A stretch of DNA of 64,000 nt from CBDBEU01 sp965204565. GTDB taxonomy: Bacteria > Pseudomonadota > Alphaproteobacteria > Rhizobiales > TMED25. Below, piece by piece: positions 43,590 through 51,931 of the stretch. Both the position numbers and the translations under genes were made by a program. Every line of letters starts with the position of its first letter. The stretch's first letter is position 1. The notes beneath the pieces are model-generated. The model searched no databases. It was not told the DNA's origin and saw only the letters and a program-made list of their open reading frames with translations. Where the stretch lies: the NCBI GenBank assembly GCA_965204565.1, contig CBDBEU010000003.1:744001-808000 (forward strand), given 5' to 3'.

Positions 43590-43748
43590 AACGCGCTCCA
43601 TCTGGCCGGTGCGCACCAGTCAGGCGGCGGCAACGATGTCTTCGGACGTGACATGGTTGAGCGTGCCGATCTCGTCGTCAGGGCCCCAGCAGCCCCAATT
43701 GGAGAACTTTTCCGCCGCCTCATAGGCGGCCTTCTTGTTGACCTCCAT
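43590..43748 (-). pseudogene. Cyclase family protein, N-terminal fragment
   Basis: On the minus strand a start at 43748 gives MEVNKKAAYEAAEKFSNWGC, then WGPDDEIGTLNHVTSEDIVA, the typical N-terminus of the cyclase family, up to a stop at 43619. Immediately after comes a 37-base duplicate (one mismatch) of cyclase sequence at about 42340-42376 (LVRTGQMERV). It starts four bases after the BKACE gene, so BKACE and the cyclase once formed an operon. Confidence 0.75.
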
Positions 43749-43751
43749 TAG

Positions 43752-44687
43752 TCAGAACTTGACCATGTCGCCGCCCTTGGTTCCCAGAATCCGGCGCGCC
43801 TCGTCGGGGCTTGCGACCTCGATCGACAGATCTTCGCAAATGCGTTTGATCTTGGCTACCTGCTGGGCATTCGATTCGGCAATCTCGCCCTTACCGATAT
43901 AGAGCGAATCCTCAAGCCCGACCCGCATGCTGCCGCCCATCATCGCCGATGCGGTGCAGAAATTGAGTTGGTGGCGACCGACAGCCAGAACCGAGAACAC
44001 ATAATCATCGCCGAACAGTTTGTCCGCCGTCTCCCTCATGTGCTGCAGATGGGCAAGGTCCGGCCCGATGCCACCAAGAATGCCGAAGATGAACTGCAGG
44101 AAGATCGGCGGCTTCAGCCGGCCGGTGCGGTAGAAATGGGCGGTGTTGTAGAGATGGCCGACATCGTAGCACTCATGCTCAAAGCGCACGCCGCGCTTGT
44201 CGGCAAGCTCGGTGATGATGTGCTCGATCATGGCGAAGGTATTGGCAAAAATGAAATCGTCGGTCGCTTCCAGATAGGGCTTTTCCCAATCGTGCTTCCA
44301 ATTGTCGTAGCGCGATGCCATCGGGAAGATGCCGAAATTCATCGATCCCATATTGAGCGAGGTAACTTCGGGCTCAGCCTGAACGGCGGTGGCGATGCGG
44401 TCCTCGATCTTCATGCCGATACCGCCGCCGGTGGAGATGTTCACGATCGCGGTGGTCGACTGTTTGATATGCGGCAGGAACTGCATGAACACATTTGGAT
44501 CGGCGGTGGGTTTGCCGGTTTCGGGATCGCGCGCATGCAGGTGAATAACCGAGGCGCCGGCTTCTGCCGCATCGATCGATGCGCGCGCGATTTCGGCCGG
44601 AGTGACCGGCAGAGCTTCTGACATGGTCGGTGTGTGAATGCCGCCGGTGATGGCGCAGGAAATGATCGCCTTGGTGGATTTTGCCAT
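43752..44687 (-). CDS. Beta-keto acid cleavage enzyme family protein (BKACE, DUF849)
   Basis: A 311-residue TIM-barrel enzyme. It has the N-terminal IISCAITGGIHTPTMS strand, PAEIARASIDAAEAGASVIH, the zinc motif HLHARDPETGKP, NISTGGG, a central FEHECYDVGHLYN motif, and GRHQLNFCTASAMMGGSMRV with GLEDSLY. BKACE enzymes cleave beta-keto acids with acetyl-CoA, giving acetoacetate and a CoA ester; the founding member acts on 3-keto-5-aminohexanoate, and others on dehydrocarnitine and various keto acids. It is followed at once by the broken cyclase and is divergent from the SDR gene. The substrate is unknown. Confidence 0.88.
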   Translation of the reverse strand: MAKSTKAIISCAITGGIHTPTMSEALPVTPAEIARASIDAAEAGASVIHLHARDPETGKPTADPNVFMQFLPHIKQSTTAIVNISTGGGIGMKIEDRIATAVQAEPEVTSLNMGSMNFGIFPMASRYDNWKHDWEKPYLEATDDFIFANTFAMIEHIITELADKRGVRFEHECYDVGHLYNTAHFYRTGRLKPPIFLQFIFGILGGIGPDLAHLQHMRETADKLFGDDYVFSVLAVGRHQLNFCTASAMMGGSMRVGLEDSLYIGKGEIAESNAQQVAKIKRICEDLSIEVASPDEARRILGTKGGDMVKF

Positions 44688-44847
44688 GTTTGAGTGCCCT
44701 CCCTGAATTCGCCGGCCGCTTATTCGGGCCGTTCGACTGTTCTGTTCGGTCCAGTATATCCGGACGCCTTCAGACTATACTGTGCCTCTGCGGCGATGGT
44801 AGCCGCCAGGGCGAATTCGCAATGCGTTTTCATGAGGAGATATCTCA

Positions 44848-45606
44848 GTGAGTGATCTGAAAGGCCGTTCGGCCATCGTCACTGGCGGCGCGCAGGGCAT
44901 CGGAGCTGCGTTCGTGCGCGCGCTGGCAGGGGCCGGTGCAGACGTTCTGATCTTCGATCTTGCCAATGCCGGCGGCGTTGCCGAGCGGGTGGCGCGCGAG
45001 GCCGGCACACGCTGTGTTGCCCATACCGGCGATGTGTCGCTGGAGAGCGATGTAACAGGCGCGGTGGAGCGTGCCATTGGCGCCTTCGGCAAGATCGACA
45101 TTCTGGTCAATAACGCCGCATTCATGTCGACCGTGCCGATCGTTCATCACACCGAAATCGAACAGGAGACCTGGGACAAGGTGATGGCGGTCAATCTGCG
45201 CGGGCCTTTTCTGATGGCCAAGCATGTGACCTCTCATATGAGTGCCGCCGGCTATGGCAAGATCATCAATGTCGGCTCCGGCACGGCATACAAAGGCATT
45301 CCCAATCTGCTTGCCTATGTCACCTCAAAAGCCGGAATTCTTGGTTTTACCCGCACGCTTTCTCGCGAAGTCGGGACGCAGGGCATTCGCGTCAACACGC
45401 TGGCGCCGGGGCTGCTTGAAAGCGATGGCACGCTTGCCAATCCCGGTCATCTGGCAGCACAGGACCGGGTGATCGCAACGCGGGCGCTGCAGCGCGTTCA
45501 ACTGCCTGACGATCTGGTCGGCGCGCTGTTGTTTCTGGCCGGACCTGAAAGCGATTTCATGACCGGCCAGTCGGTTGTGGTCGATGGCGGGTCTGTGAAT
45601 AATTAG
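44848..45606 (+). CDS. Short-chain dehydrogenase/reductase (SDR)
   Basis: A 252-residue classical SDR: cofactor motif VTGGAQGIGAAFVRA, NNAAFMS, catalytic Ser region IINVGSGTAYKG, YVTSKAGILGFTRTL with the YxxxK pair, LAPGLLESDG, and the C-terminal FMTGQSVVVDGGS. It probably oxidises a secondary alcohol with NAD(P). The GTG at 44848 is supported by GAGGAGA seven bases upstream. It leads a plus-strand group with the VOC and amidohydrolase genes. Confidence 0.9.
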   Translation: MSDLKGRSAIVTGGAQGIGAAFVRALAGAGADVLIFDLANAGGVAERVAREAGTRCVAHTGDVSLESDVTGAVERAIGAFGKIDILVNNAAFMSTVPIVHHTEIEQETWDKVMAVNLRGPFLMAKHVTSHMSAAGYGKIINVGSGTAYKGIPNLLAYVTSKAGILGFTRTLSREVGTQGIRVNTLAPGLLESDGTLANPGHLAAQDRVIATRALQRVQLPDDLVGALLFLAGPESDFMTGQSVVVDGGSVNN

Positions 45607-45690
45607 GCGCCACGAACCAGGCGCCGCCGCCATGGTGCCCGGCTCAACCATCACAGATTCAACTCAGGCTGGACTTCAGGGAGGAACACC

Positions 45691-46215
45691 ATGAGCAAGA
45701 AAGGCTGCCGCGTCAGTCGGATTGGCCATGTCGGCATTCATGTCAGTGACATTGATAGCTCAATAGAATTCTATCGTAAAGTCTTGGGAGTGAAAGTCTC
45801 TAGCAAGGCGGGACCGCCTGATTTCATCCGTCCCGTTTGCTTTATGCGATGCGATGAGCTGCATCATGATCTCGTGCTGTTCGAGCTGCCAAAGGATGTC
45901 GACCGAGGCGGTCTCACTACAAACGACTCTTGGCATCGCCAGGACGTCGGGCTCGATCACATCGCCTTTCAGGTAGACGAACGAGAAGACTGGCTCAATG
46001 CAATCGAGCACGTACGGTCCTGTGGCGTCGAGATCGTCGACGGTCCGGTCGTCCATGGCAGCGAGTCGACGGGCCCTCTCAGTATCAAGGTCGGCAGCGG
46101 CAGCCATGCGTTCTACTTCCTCGACCCGGACGGCAACCGCATCGAGATCTACTGCTGGATGATGCGAGTAACGCAATCAAGCGAGGCGGCTCCCGAGCCG
46201 GACTTCTGGGACTGA
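45691..46215 (+). CDS. VOC superfamily protein (glyoxalase / ring-cleavage dioxygenase fold)
   Basis: The 174-residue protein has two beta-alpha-beta modules of the vicinal-oxygen-chelate fold: RIGHVGIHVSDIDSSIEFYR, ELHHDLVLFELPK, VGLDHIAFQVDEREDW, and the closing FYFLDPDGNRIEIYCW. Candidate metal ligands are the His of GHVGIHV, the His of LDHIAF and the Glu of RIEIY. The size fits a one-chain glyoxalase-like enzyme or small extradiol dioxygenase. Its genetic setting (SDR, amidohydrolase, Rieske oxygenase) favours a catabolic role. Confidence 0.85.
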   Translation: MSKKGCRVSRIGHVGIHVSDIDSSIEFYRKVLGVKVSSKAGPPDFIRPVCFMRCDELHHDLVLFELPKDVDRGGLTTNDSWHRQDVGLDHIAFQVDEREDWLNAIEHVRSCGVEIVDGPVVHGSESTGPLSIKVGSGSHAFYFLDPDGNRIEIYCWMMRVTQSSEAAPEPDFWD

Positions 46216-46229
46216 GTGGTCAAGAGCGA

Positions 46230-47245
46230 TGCCGCTATATCAATGTCTACAATCATTTCTTTCCGGACAATCTATGGCAGAAAATCCTGACGCTTGACGG
46301 GTCGGCAGCGGCGATCGGCGCGCGCATGAAGGCGGTGCCATGCGTGTGGGATCTGGATGTGCGGCTGAAGGTAATGGATCAGTTCGCCCATCACGACTAC
46401 ACGCAAGCAATCTCGCTCGGCATGCCGCCGCTGGAGGCTATGGGCGAGCCGGAGACCGTGATCGAACTGGCGCGGCTCGGCAATGACGGCATGGCCGATC
46501 TGGTGGACCGCCATCCCGACCGCTTTGTCGGCTATCTCGCCTCGCTGCCGATGAACGCACCGGAGGCGGCTGCAAGAGAGGCCGAACGTGCATTGGGAGA
46601 GGGCGGGCCTCAGCCCTGCAAATTCATTCCAACATCAATGGCCTGCCGCTTGACGATGCACGCTTCCGGCCAATCTTTGAAATTGCCGAGCGCATGGACA
46701 AGCCGATCTTTCTGCACCCCGCCAGATCCAATCGATTCCCGGACTATGCCCTGGAAGACAAGTCACGCTACGAGATATGGTGGATCTTCGGCTGGCCCTA
46801 TGAGACCAGTGCCGCCATGGTGCAGATCGTCTGTTCCGGCATCATGGATGACTTCCCCAAGCTCAAATTTCTCGCCCATCATCTGGGCGCCATGGTGCCG
46901 TTTTTCGAGATGCGGGTGGGGCCCGGCATGGACCAGATGGGAGCACGCACATCAGATGAGGATCTGGGTGCCGTACTGGAACGGTTGAAGAAGCGGCCCT
47001 ACGACTATTTCAAGGACTTCTACGCCGATACCGCGGTGTTTGGATCTCGGCCGGTGACGGTGTGCGGGCTTGAGTTCTACAGCGCCGACAAGGTGCTGTT
47101 CGCATCCGACTGCCCGTTCGATCCCGAAGGCGGAGCCGGTTTCATCCGCGACACAATCGCGGTGCTGGAGAGCCTCGATATTTCGGCAGAGGACCGGGAC
47201 AAGATTTCATTCGGCAACGCGGAAAAACTCCTGAAACTGGGCTGA
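46230..47245 (+). pseudogene. Amidohydrolase family protein (ACMSD-like decarboxylase/hydrolase), frameshifted
   Basis: The first part (YINVYNHFFPDNLWQKILTL, MDQFAHHDYTQAISLGMPP, DRFVGYLASLPMNAPEAAA) is in one frame to about 46605. The rest (HSNINGLPLDDARFRPIFEI, MDKPIFLHPARSN, KFLAHHLGAMVPFFEMR, VLFASDCPFDPEGG) is in another, so a single-base change near 46610 breaks the gene. The amidohydrolase-2 motifs NHFFP, FLHPA, HHLGAM and ASDCPFDP are otherwise intact. No good start codon lies before YINVYNHF, so the 5' end is also doubtful. A sequencing error could explain the frameshift but not the missing start. Confidence 0.75.
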
Positions 47246-47351
47246 GGATATAGGCGGGCTAACGCGCAGTTTGCGCCAGTCCATTGCTTCCTGGCGCTGA
47301 CGCGCGGTCTGCCAAAAGAAAAACCAGGCCGGTGCCCGCACCAAACGCTTC

Positions 47352-47690
47352 TTACATTGCCGGGCCGCCCTTGAGCCAGCCCTCGCCGCGCTTGTAGAGC
47401 GCTTCGACCTCCGGTCCGAACAGTCCCGGCATGTTGCGTTTGACCGTGTAGCTGATGCGCGCTTGCAGATAGGCAAGATGGCGATAACCGGAGGGGAACT
47501 GACCCAGCAGATCCGGGTCGAGCGTACCAATGCGGTCCTTTTCGTAGATCGGCTGGCGCAGAACCATGCCCCATTTGCCGTCGCGCTTTTCCAGGAAATC
47601 GTAAAACCGGCCGGTGCACACAACGTCGCACATCACGTCTTCCACCGGCCCGCGCCCAGGCCCGACGCAATTTTCGCCGCCGTTGAACGA
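47352..47690 (-). pseudogene. SnoaL/NTF2-like protein, C-terminal fragment
   Basis: The last 97 residues contain VMCDVVCTGRFYDFLEKRDG and KWGMVLRQPIYEKDRIGTLD, the pattern of SnoaL-like or ring-hydroxylating-dioxygenase-beta-like domains. The N-terminal half is absent; homology stops about 10 bases before the divergent zinc-ribbon gene. The stop TAA is at 47352. Confidence 0.6.
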
Positions 47691-47701
47691 GTATCATTCT
47701 G

Positions 47702-47893
47702 ATGAGCAAAGCACCGCCCGAAATGGCGCATGAAGAAGACGACAGCGACACCGATGAGTACCAACCGCGCGGCATGACGCCGAAAATGCGCCATTGTCTG
47801 CGTTGCCGGACGTCGTTCCTTTCTGAATGGTCCGGCGAAAGAATCTGCCGTAAGTGCAAATCCACCATTGCGTGGCGGCAGGGCTGGTCCTAA
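47702..47893 (+). CDS. Small zinc-ribbon protein of unknown function
   Basis: A 63-residue protein with an acidic N-terminus (HEEDDSDTDEY) and a treble-clef-like pair of Cys pairs: MRHCLRCRTSFLSEWSGERI then CRKCKSTIAWRQGW. Similar small proteins are widespread in Hyphomicrobiales. The role is unknown; it could bind nucleic acid or protein. Confidence 0.7.
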   Translation: MSKAPPEMAHEEDDSDTDEYQPRGMTPKMRHCLRCRTSFLSEWSGERICRKCKSTIAWRQGWS

Positions 47894-48294
47894 GCGCGCG
47901 AGCCGTTCGCTCGGTATCCGGGGTCTTCCCGGCATTTGTCAGCCTGCACCTCACACAGGCCGGCCCGCATATGAAGCGTGCGCGGCCACATTGCTGCCGC
48001 GTCACTTCCCGGTTGTGACCAGCTCTTTAAACTCAGGCGGGCACGCATTTCCATGCCGCAAAGGGTCAATTTGTCGCCAATCAGTCTACAGACGATCAGT
48101 GACAATATTCTTGACAGACAGGTGGCCTCTCTATGTCACTGCTTGTCTATATGAGGCCATAGGATTGAAATCGGGAAACGCATTGCCAATCACCGAGCCG
48201 GCTGATCATATCGAACATACCGGGCCGGAGATCCCAATAAAGCCATCCCCCAACCTGCCCGGTGCATAACCCCGACGAAATTAAAGCCCATGAC
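47894..48294. other. Intergenic stretch without a recognised gene
   Basis: About 400 bases. It contains a promoter-like pair (TTGACA at about 48112 and TATGTC 15 bases later) and TTGTCTATATGAGGCC, but no coding sequence I can support follows before the IS remnant. Confidence 0.45.
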
Positions 48295-49110
48295 TACAAT
48301 CCAGGGTCTGGCCTCATTATAGCCACGAGATGAGTGCTGCGGCGCGCGCGATAGCTGCCATGACGTTTTTAATGTTGCGCTCGAAGTGCGTTGCGATGCG
48401 CCGCCGGTCTTTGAGGCGGTGAGAAATGCGCTCGATGATATCTCGCTCACTGTAGATGGCCTGATCGTAGGGATATCGGCTCTTGCGGTTCTTTCGCGGC
48501 GGTATGACGGGCCCGGTCCCGCGCTCTTCAAGCCATTCGCGCAGTTTCCGGCCTTCACGGCCTTTGTCGGCGGCAGGTTCGGCGGATGGCGGCATGGCCT
48601 CGATGCAGCGCTGTGCGACCTTGCAATCATGCACGTTTCCGGGCGTCGGGAGCAGGACGCAATTGACAAAACACGGGGCGGCCCTTGTGGTCGCAGACGG
48701 CGTGGAGCCGGGTGTTGCGTCCGCCTTCGGTGCGGCCGATACCATGGGCCAGGGCCCCTTTTCCGCCGCCGGCGCCGCGATGAACCCTGATGCAGGAACT
48801 GTCGATGAACAGCCGGTCAGGCGTATTCTCGGCGCCTCCTGCCGGAGCGCTGAAGATACCTTCCCGTATACACCGCGCTCGGCCCGGCGACCGCCACAGC
48901 GCAGCGCATGGACGATCCCGCTCGGCACAGGACGATCATCAACTGTTTCCGGGCGCTTCCTGCCGCGCATATGGGTCGGCAGGAAGCGGCGGAAGCGGCG
49001 CGATCCGGGCCCGCCGAGAATCGGAAAACCGGAAGAAATCATACATCCCGTTACCTCCTCATCGGAGTCAGCGAACCATCCCCGGATCAAATCGGGAAGA
49101 CAATTATCGG
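48295..49110 (-). mobile_element. IS427-like (IS5 family) element, longest remnant
   Basis: On the minus strand the order is LLPTHMRGRKR, DDRPVPSGIVHALRCGGR, ERGVYGK, then RLFIDSS and GGGKG-type blocks in another frame, LHAVCDHKG, PGNVHDCKVAQRCIEAMPPS, KLREWLEERGTGPVIPPRKN, RKSRYPYDQAIYSERDIIER and ISHRLKDRRRIATHFERNIK. The C-terminal DDE part is well preserved but the N-terminal third is frameshifted and partly deleted. It is the reference copy for the fragments at 3.6, 12.7 and 31.0 kb. Confidence 0.8.
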
Positions 49111-49282
49111 GACCGGAACCTAATGCCTGGATGCCGATATTTCTTGATCGGGCCTGGCACAGATCCAAGCTTTACCTGCCCGGCCATTGCCTGGGTCGGA
49201 AGGTCGGGGCACCATAGTGACCCGCCCGAAGATCGATGGGCATTGGGCGCCTTTTCGGCGAGGTGAGGATCCAAATCAAGCG

Positions 49283-50485
49283 ATGGCAGAAGCGGTCTAT
49301 CTGCAACCGGGAGAAATCGGCAAGCTGGCGCTAAAAAACCGATTGGTGCGCGCGGCAACGTCCGAAGCGATGGCAGGCGAGGGCGGTGCAGTCACCGACA
49401 GCCTGATAGGGCTCTATCGTGATCTGGCAAAGGGCGGTGCGGGGCTGATCATCACCGGCCACATGTTCGTCGAGCCGCGTGGACAATACACGCCCCGCCA
49501 GACCGGCATTCACCGCGACAATCTGGTCGCTCGCCTACGGGCGCTGACCGACGCAGTGCATGAGCATGGCGGTGTGATCTTTGCCGAGCTCGCCCATGCC
49601 GGTAGCCAGTCGCTCATCCCGCAGGTGACGCCAATCGCGCCCTCGGTGATCCCCAATGCGATCTTCGCGCGCCAGCCGGTGGAGATGACCGAGCGTGATA
49701 TCGGTGAGGTGGTTGCATCGTTTGGCAAGGCCGCCACGCGCGCCAGACAGGCAGGCTTCGATGGCATTCATATTCATGGCGGCAATGGCTATCTGATTTC
49801 GGAATTTTCATCTCCCCATGCCAACCGCCGTCAGGATAAATGGGGCGGCGATGCGTACCGCCGCAGCGCTTTTGTGAATGCTGTCTATAAGGCGGTCCGC
49901 TCAAGCGTTGGCCTCGACATGCCAGTGACCGCGCGGCTTGGTATTGCCGACGCGGTGAGCGACGGGCTGGGCATCGAGGAAAGTGTCGGGCGGGTGAAGG
50001 CGCTCGCCGAGGCAGGTCTTGATGGCATTGAGACCACCTGCGGGGTGATGACCACATATGTTGAAAACATCCGGCCCTATGTCGCGGTGAGCTTGGGCCG
50101 GGCTCTGGCGACCGGGCTGGTGCCGCGCCTGTTTGAGCCGGCCGGCGCGGAGGCCTATTACCGCGAATTTGCCAGAAGCATCAGCCAGGCGGTCGATATT
50201 CCGGTCATTCTGGTTGGGGGCATTCGCACCACCGACACGATGCAAGACGTGCTCGAAAGCGGCGATGCGGATTTCCTCGCCATGGCGCGGCCATTCATTC
50301 GCGAGCCCGATATTGCGCGCCGGATCACCGCCGGGCGGCGGGGAATGGTTGATTGTGTGTCGTGCAATATCTGCCTGATGCATGATGGCACCGATCCACT
50401 CAGATGCTGGCGCAAGAAGCCCCGCGATCTGGCGTTCCACGTTTATTGCAAATTGTGGCGTGATCGCCGCCGGCCATCAGTTTAG
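49283..50485 (+). CDS. Old yellow enzyme-family NADH:flavin oxidoreductase
   Basis: A 400-residue TIM-barrel flavoenzyme: LALKNRLVRAATSEAMAGEG (FMN binding), GLIITGHMFVEPRGQY, FAELAHAGSQS, the FDGIHIHGGNGYLISEFSSP substrate/FMN motif, NRRQDKWGGD, IPVILVGGIRTTDTMQDVL and LAMARPFIREPD with DCVSCNIC. It lacks the FAD and NADH domains of the larger dienoyl-CoA-reductase types, so it is a one-domain OYE that reduces an activated double bond. The C-terminal tail (CWRKKPRDLAFHVYCKLWRD) is basic and unusual. It precedes the triple RidA gene by about 145 bases on the same strand. Confidence 0.87.
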   Translation: MAEAVYLQPGEIGKLALKNRLVRAATSEAMAGEGGAVTDSLIGLYRDLAKGGAGLIITGHMFVEPRGQYTPRQTGIHRDNLVARLRALTDAVHEHGGVIFAELAHAGSQSLIPQVTPIAPSVIPNAIFARQPVEMTERDIGEVVASFGKAATRARQAGFDGIHIHGGNGYLISEFSSPHANRRQDKWGGDAYRRSAFVNAVYKAVRSSVGLDMPVTARLGIADAVSDGLGIEESVGRVKALAEAGLDGIETTCGVMTTYVENIRPYVAVSLGRALATGLVPRLFEPAGAEAYYREFARSISQAVDIPVILVGGIRTTDTMQDVLESGDADFLAMARPFIREPDIARRITAGRRGMVDCVSCNICLMHDGTDPLRCWRKKPRDLAFHVYCKLWRDRRRPSV

Positions 50486-50631
50486 ACTCGCTTTTGACCG
50501 GGTGAGAGGGAACCTGCATCGCCTCCATGATGACATCGGATATTGGCTGGCGTGGCATTTCACCCCGTTCTGTCCTAGGCTTGACCCATTCTCAAGCCGC
50601 AAAATTGGAACAGAATTGAAGGAGGTGAGAA

Positions 50632-51876
50632 ATGAAGATCGAAGGAGTAACGTCTTCGGTGCCGCAGCCGCTTGCCAATTACACCGAGGCGTTCAAGGTT
50701 GGTCCCTGGGTATTCGCCGCCGGCCAGTTGCCGAGCGACTTCAAATCGGGAGTGGCGCCGGAGGCGCGCAAGGGCGATGAGTTTCCCTATTACGGCTCCG
50801 ACATCAAGCTTCAGACCCGCTATGTGCTGGAGAACCTGAAGACCACCTTCAAGGCCGCCGGCTCATCACTCGACGATGTGGTCAAGGCCCAGGTGTTCCT
50901 GATGGACCTCGATGATTTCGCCGGGTTCGACGAGGTGTGGAAGGAGTATTTCAAAACCCCGCCGCCGCGCACCACCGTGGGCACCACCGGGCTTCTGGTG
51001 AAAGACACACTGATCGAGATCGATCTGATCGGCGTCCAGTCCGGAACCGGGCGCAAGGCCATCACCTCGTCGATCCCGCAGCCGCTTGCCAGTTACGCCG
51101 AGGCGTTCACGGTAGGTCCCTGGGTCTTCGCCGCTGGCCAGTTGCCGAGCGACTTCAAATCGGGAGTGGCGCCGGAGGCGCGCAAGAGCGATGAGTTTCC
51201 CTATTACGGCTCCGACATCAAGCTTCAGACCCGCTATGTGCTGGAGAACCTGAAGACCACCTTCAAGGCCGCCGGCTCATCACTCGACGATGTGGTCAAG
51301 GCCCAGATATTCCTGATGGACCTTGATGATTTCGCCGGGTTCGACGAGGTGTGGAAGGAGTATTTCAAAACCCCGCCGCCGCGCACCACCGTGGGCACCA
51401 CCGGGCTTCTGGTGAAAGACACACTGATCGAGATCGACCTGATCGGCGTCAAGTCCGGAACCGAGCGCAAGGCCATCACCTCGTCGATCCCGCAGCCGCT
51501 TGCCAATTACACCGAGGCGTTTCAGGCCGCGGGGCTGGTGTTTGCCGCCGGACAGCTTGCCACCGACTGGAAGCACGGCGTGGCACCTGAAGCGCAGGTC
51601 AATCCGCTGTTCCCCTATTACGGCTCCGACATCAAGCTTCAGACCCGCTACATCCTTGAGAATCTGCAAACCACCTTCAAGGCCGCCGGATCGTCGCTCG
51701 ATCACGTGATCAAGGCTCAGGTGTTCCTGATGGATCTCAATGATTTCAACGGTTTTGATGAAGTCTGGCGAGAATACTTCAAGACCCCACCGCCGCGCAC
51801 CACGATCGGCACAACCGGACTTCTGGTTCCAGGCACGCTGGTCGAGATCGACCTGATCGGAACGACCAGGGACTAG
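50632..51876 (+). CDS. Protein of three tandem RidA (YjgF/YER057c/UK114) domains
   Basis: RidA proteins are normally about 130 residues, act as homotrimers and hydrolyse reactive imines or enamines at clefts between subunits. This 414-residue chain consists of three successive RidA domains, each repeating every 138 residues. Each has WVFAAGQLPSDFKSG or its variant, GSDIKLQTRYVLENL, TTFKAAGSSLD, FLMDL and PPPRTT. The key Arg is present three times (about 113, 251, 389), as is the Glu of the EIDLIG strand (129, 267, 405). Units 1 and 2 are almost identical; unit 3 differs more. The chain could fold as a covalent trimer. A GGAGGTGAG site fixes the start. Neighbours are an OYE and a Rieske oxygenase. 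Confidence 0.9.
   Translation: MKIEGVTSSVPQPLANYTEAFKVGPWVFAAGQLPSDFKSGVAPEARKGDEFPYYGSDIKLQTRYVLENLKTTFKAAGSSLDDVVKAQVFLMDLDDFAGFDEVWKEYFKTPPPRTTVGTTGLLVKDTLIEIDLIGVQSGTGRKAITSSIPQPLASYAEAFTVGPWVFAAGQLPSDFKSGVAPEARKSDEFPYYGSDIKLQTRYVLENLKTTFKAAGSSLDDVVKAQIFLMDLDDFAGFDEVWKEYFKTPPPRTTVGTTGLLVKDTLIEIDLIGVKSGTERKAITSSIPQPLANYTEAFQAAGLVFAAGQLATDWKHGVAPEAQVNPLFPYYGSDIKLQTRYILENLQTTFKAAGSSLDHVIKAQVFLMDLNDFNGFDEVWREYFKTPPPRTTIGTTGLLVPGTLVEIDLIGTTRD
50656..51876 (+). repeat. Three tandem 414-bp coding repeats
   Basis: Matching points (for example CCGCAGCCGCTTGCC) occur at about 50662, 51076 and 51490, exactly 414 bases apart. Unit 1 (about 50656-51069) and unit 2 (51070-51483) differ at only a few bases, while unit 3 (51484-51876) is clearly diverged. 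This dates the last duplication as recent. Confidence 0.92.
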
Positions 51877-51905
51877 GCTGCAAGCACCTGGCAGCAAACC
51901 AGGAC

Positions 51906-51931
51906 GCGTGAGCCCGGTTCCGGGCTCACGC
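51906..51931. terminator. Hairpin between convergent genes
   Basis: Arms GCGTGAGCCCGG and CCGGGCTCACGC with a TT loop lie between the triple RidA gene and the end of the Rieske gene; the Rieske stop codon is inside the stem. No T run follows, so it may act as an mRNA 3'-end protector rather than a strong terminator. Confidence 0.6.

Noticed and set aside
48100..48180. Promoter of an unseen gene at TTGACA (48112)
   Set aside because: Spacing to the -10-like word is short and no coding sequence follows; kept only as a remark.
50656..51876. CRISPR or satellite-type array
   Set aside because: The long direct repeats are in-frame protein domains. No short-repeat/spacer array was noticed anywhere in the window.
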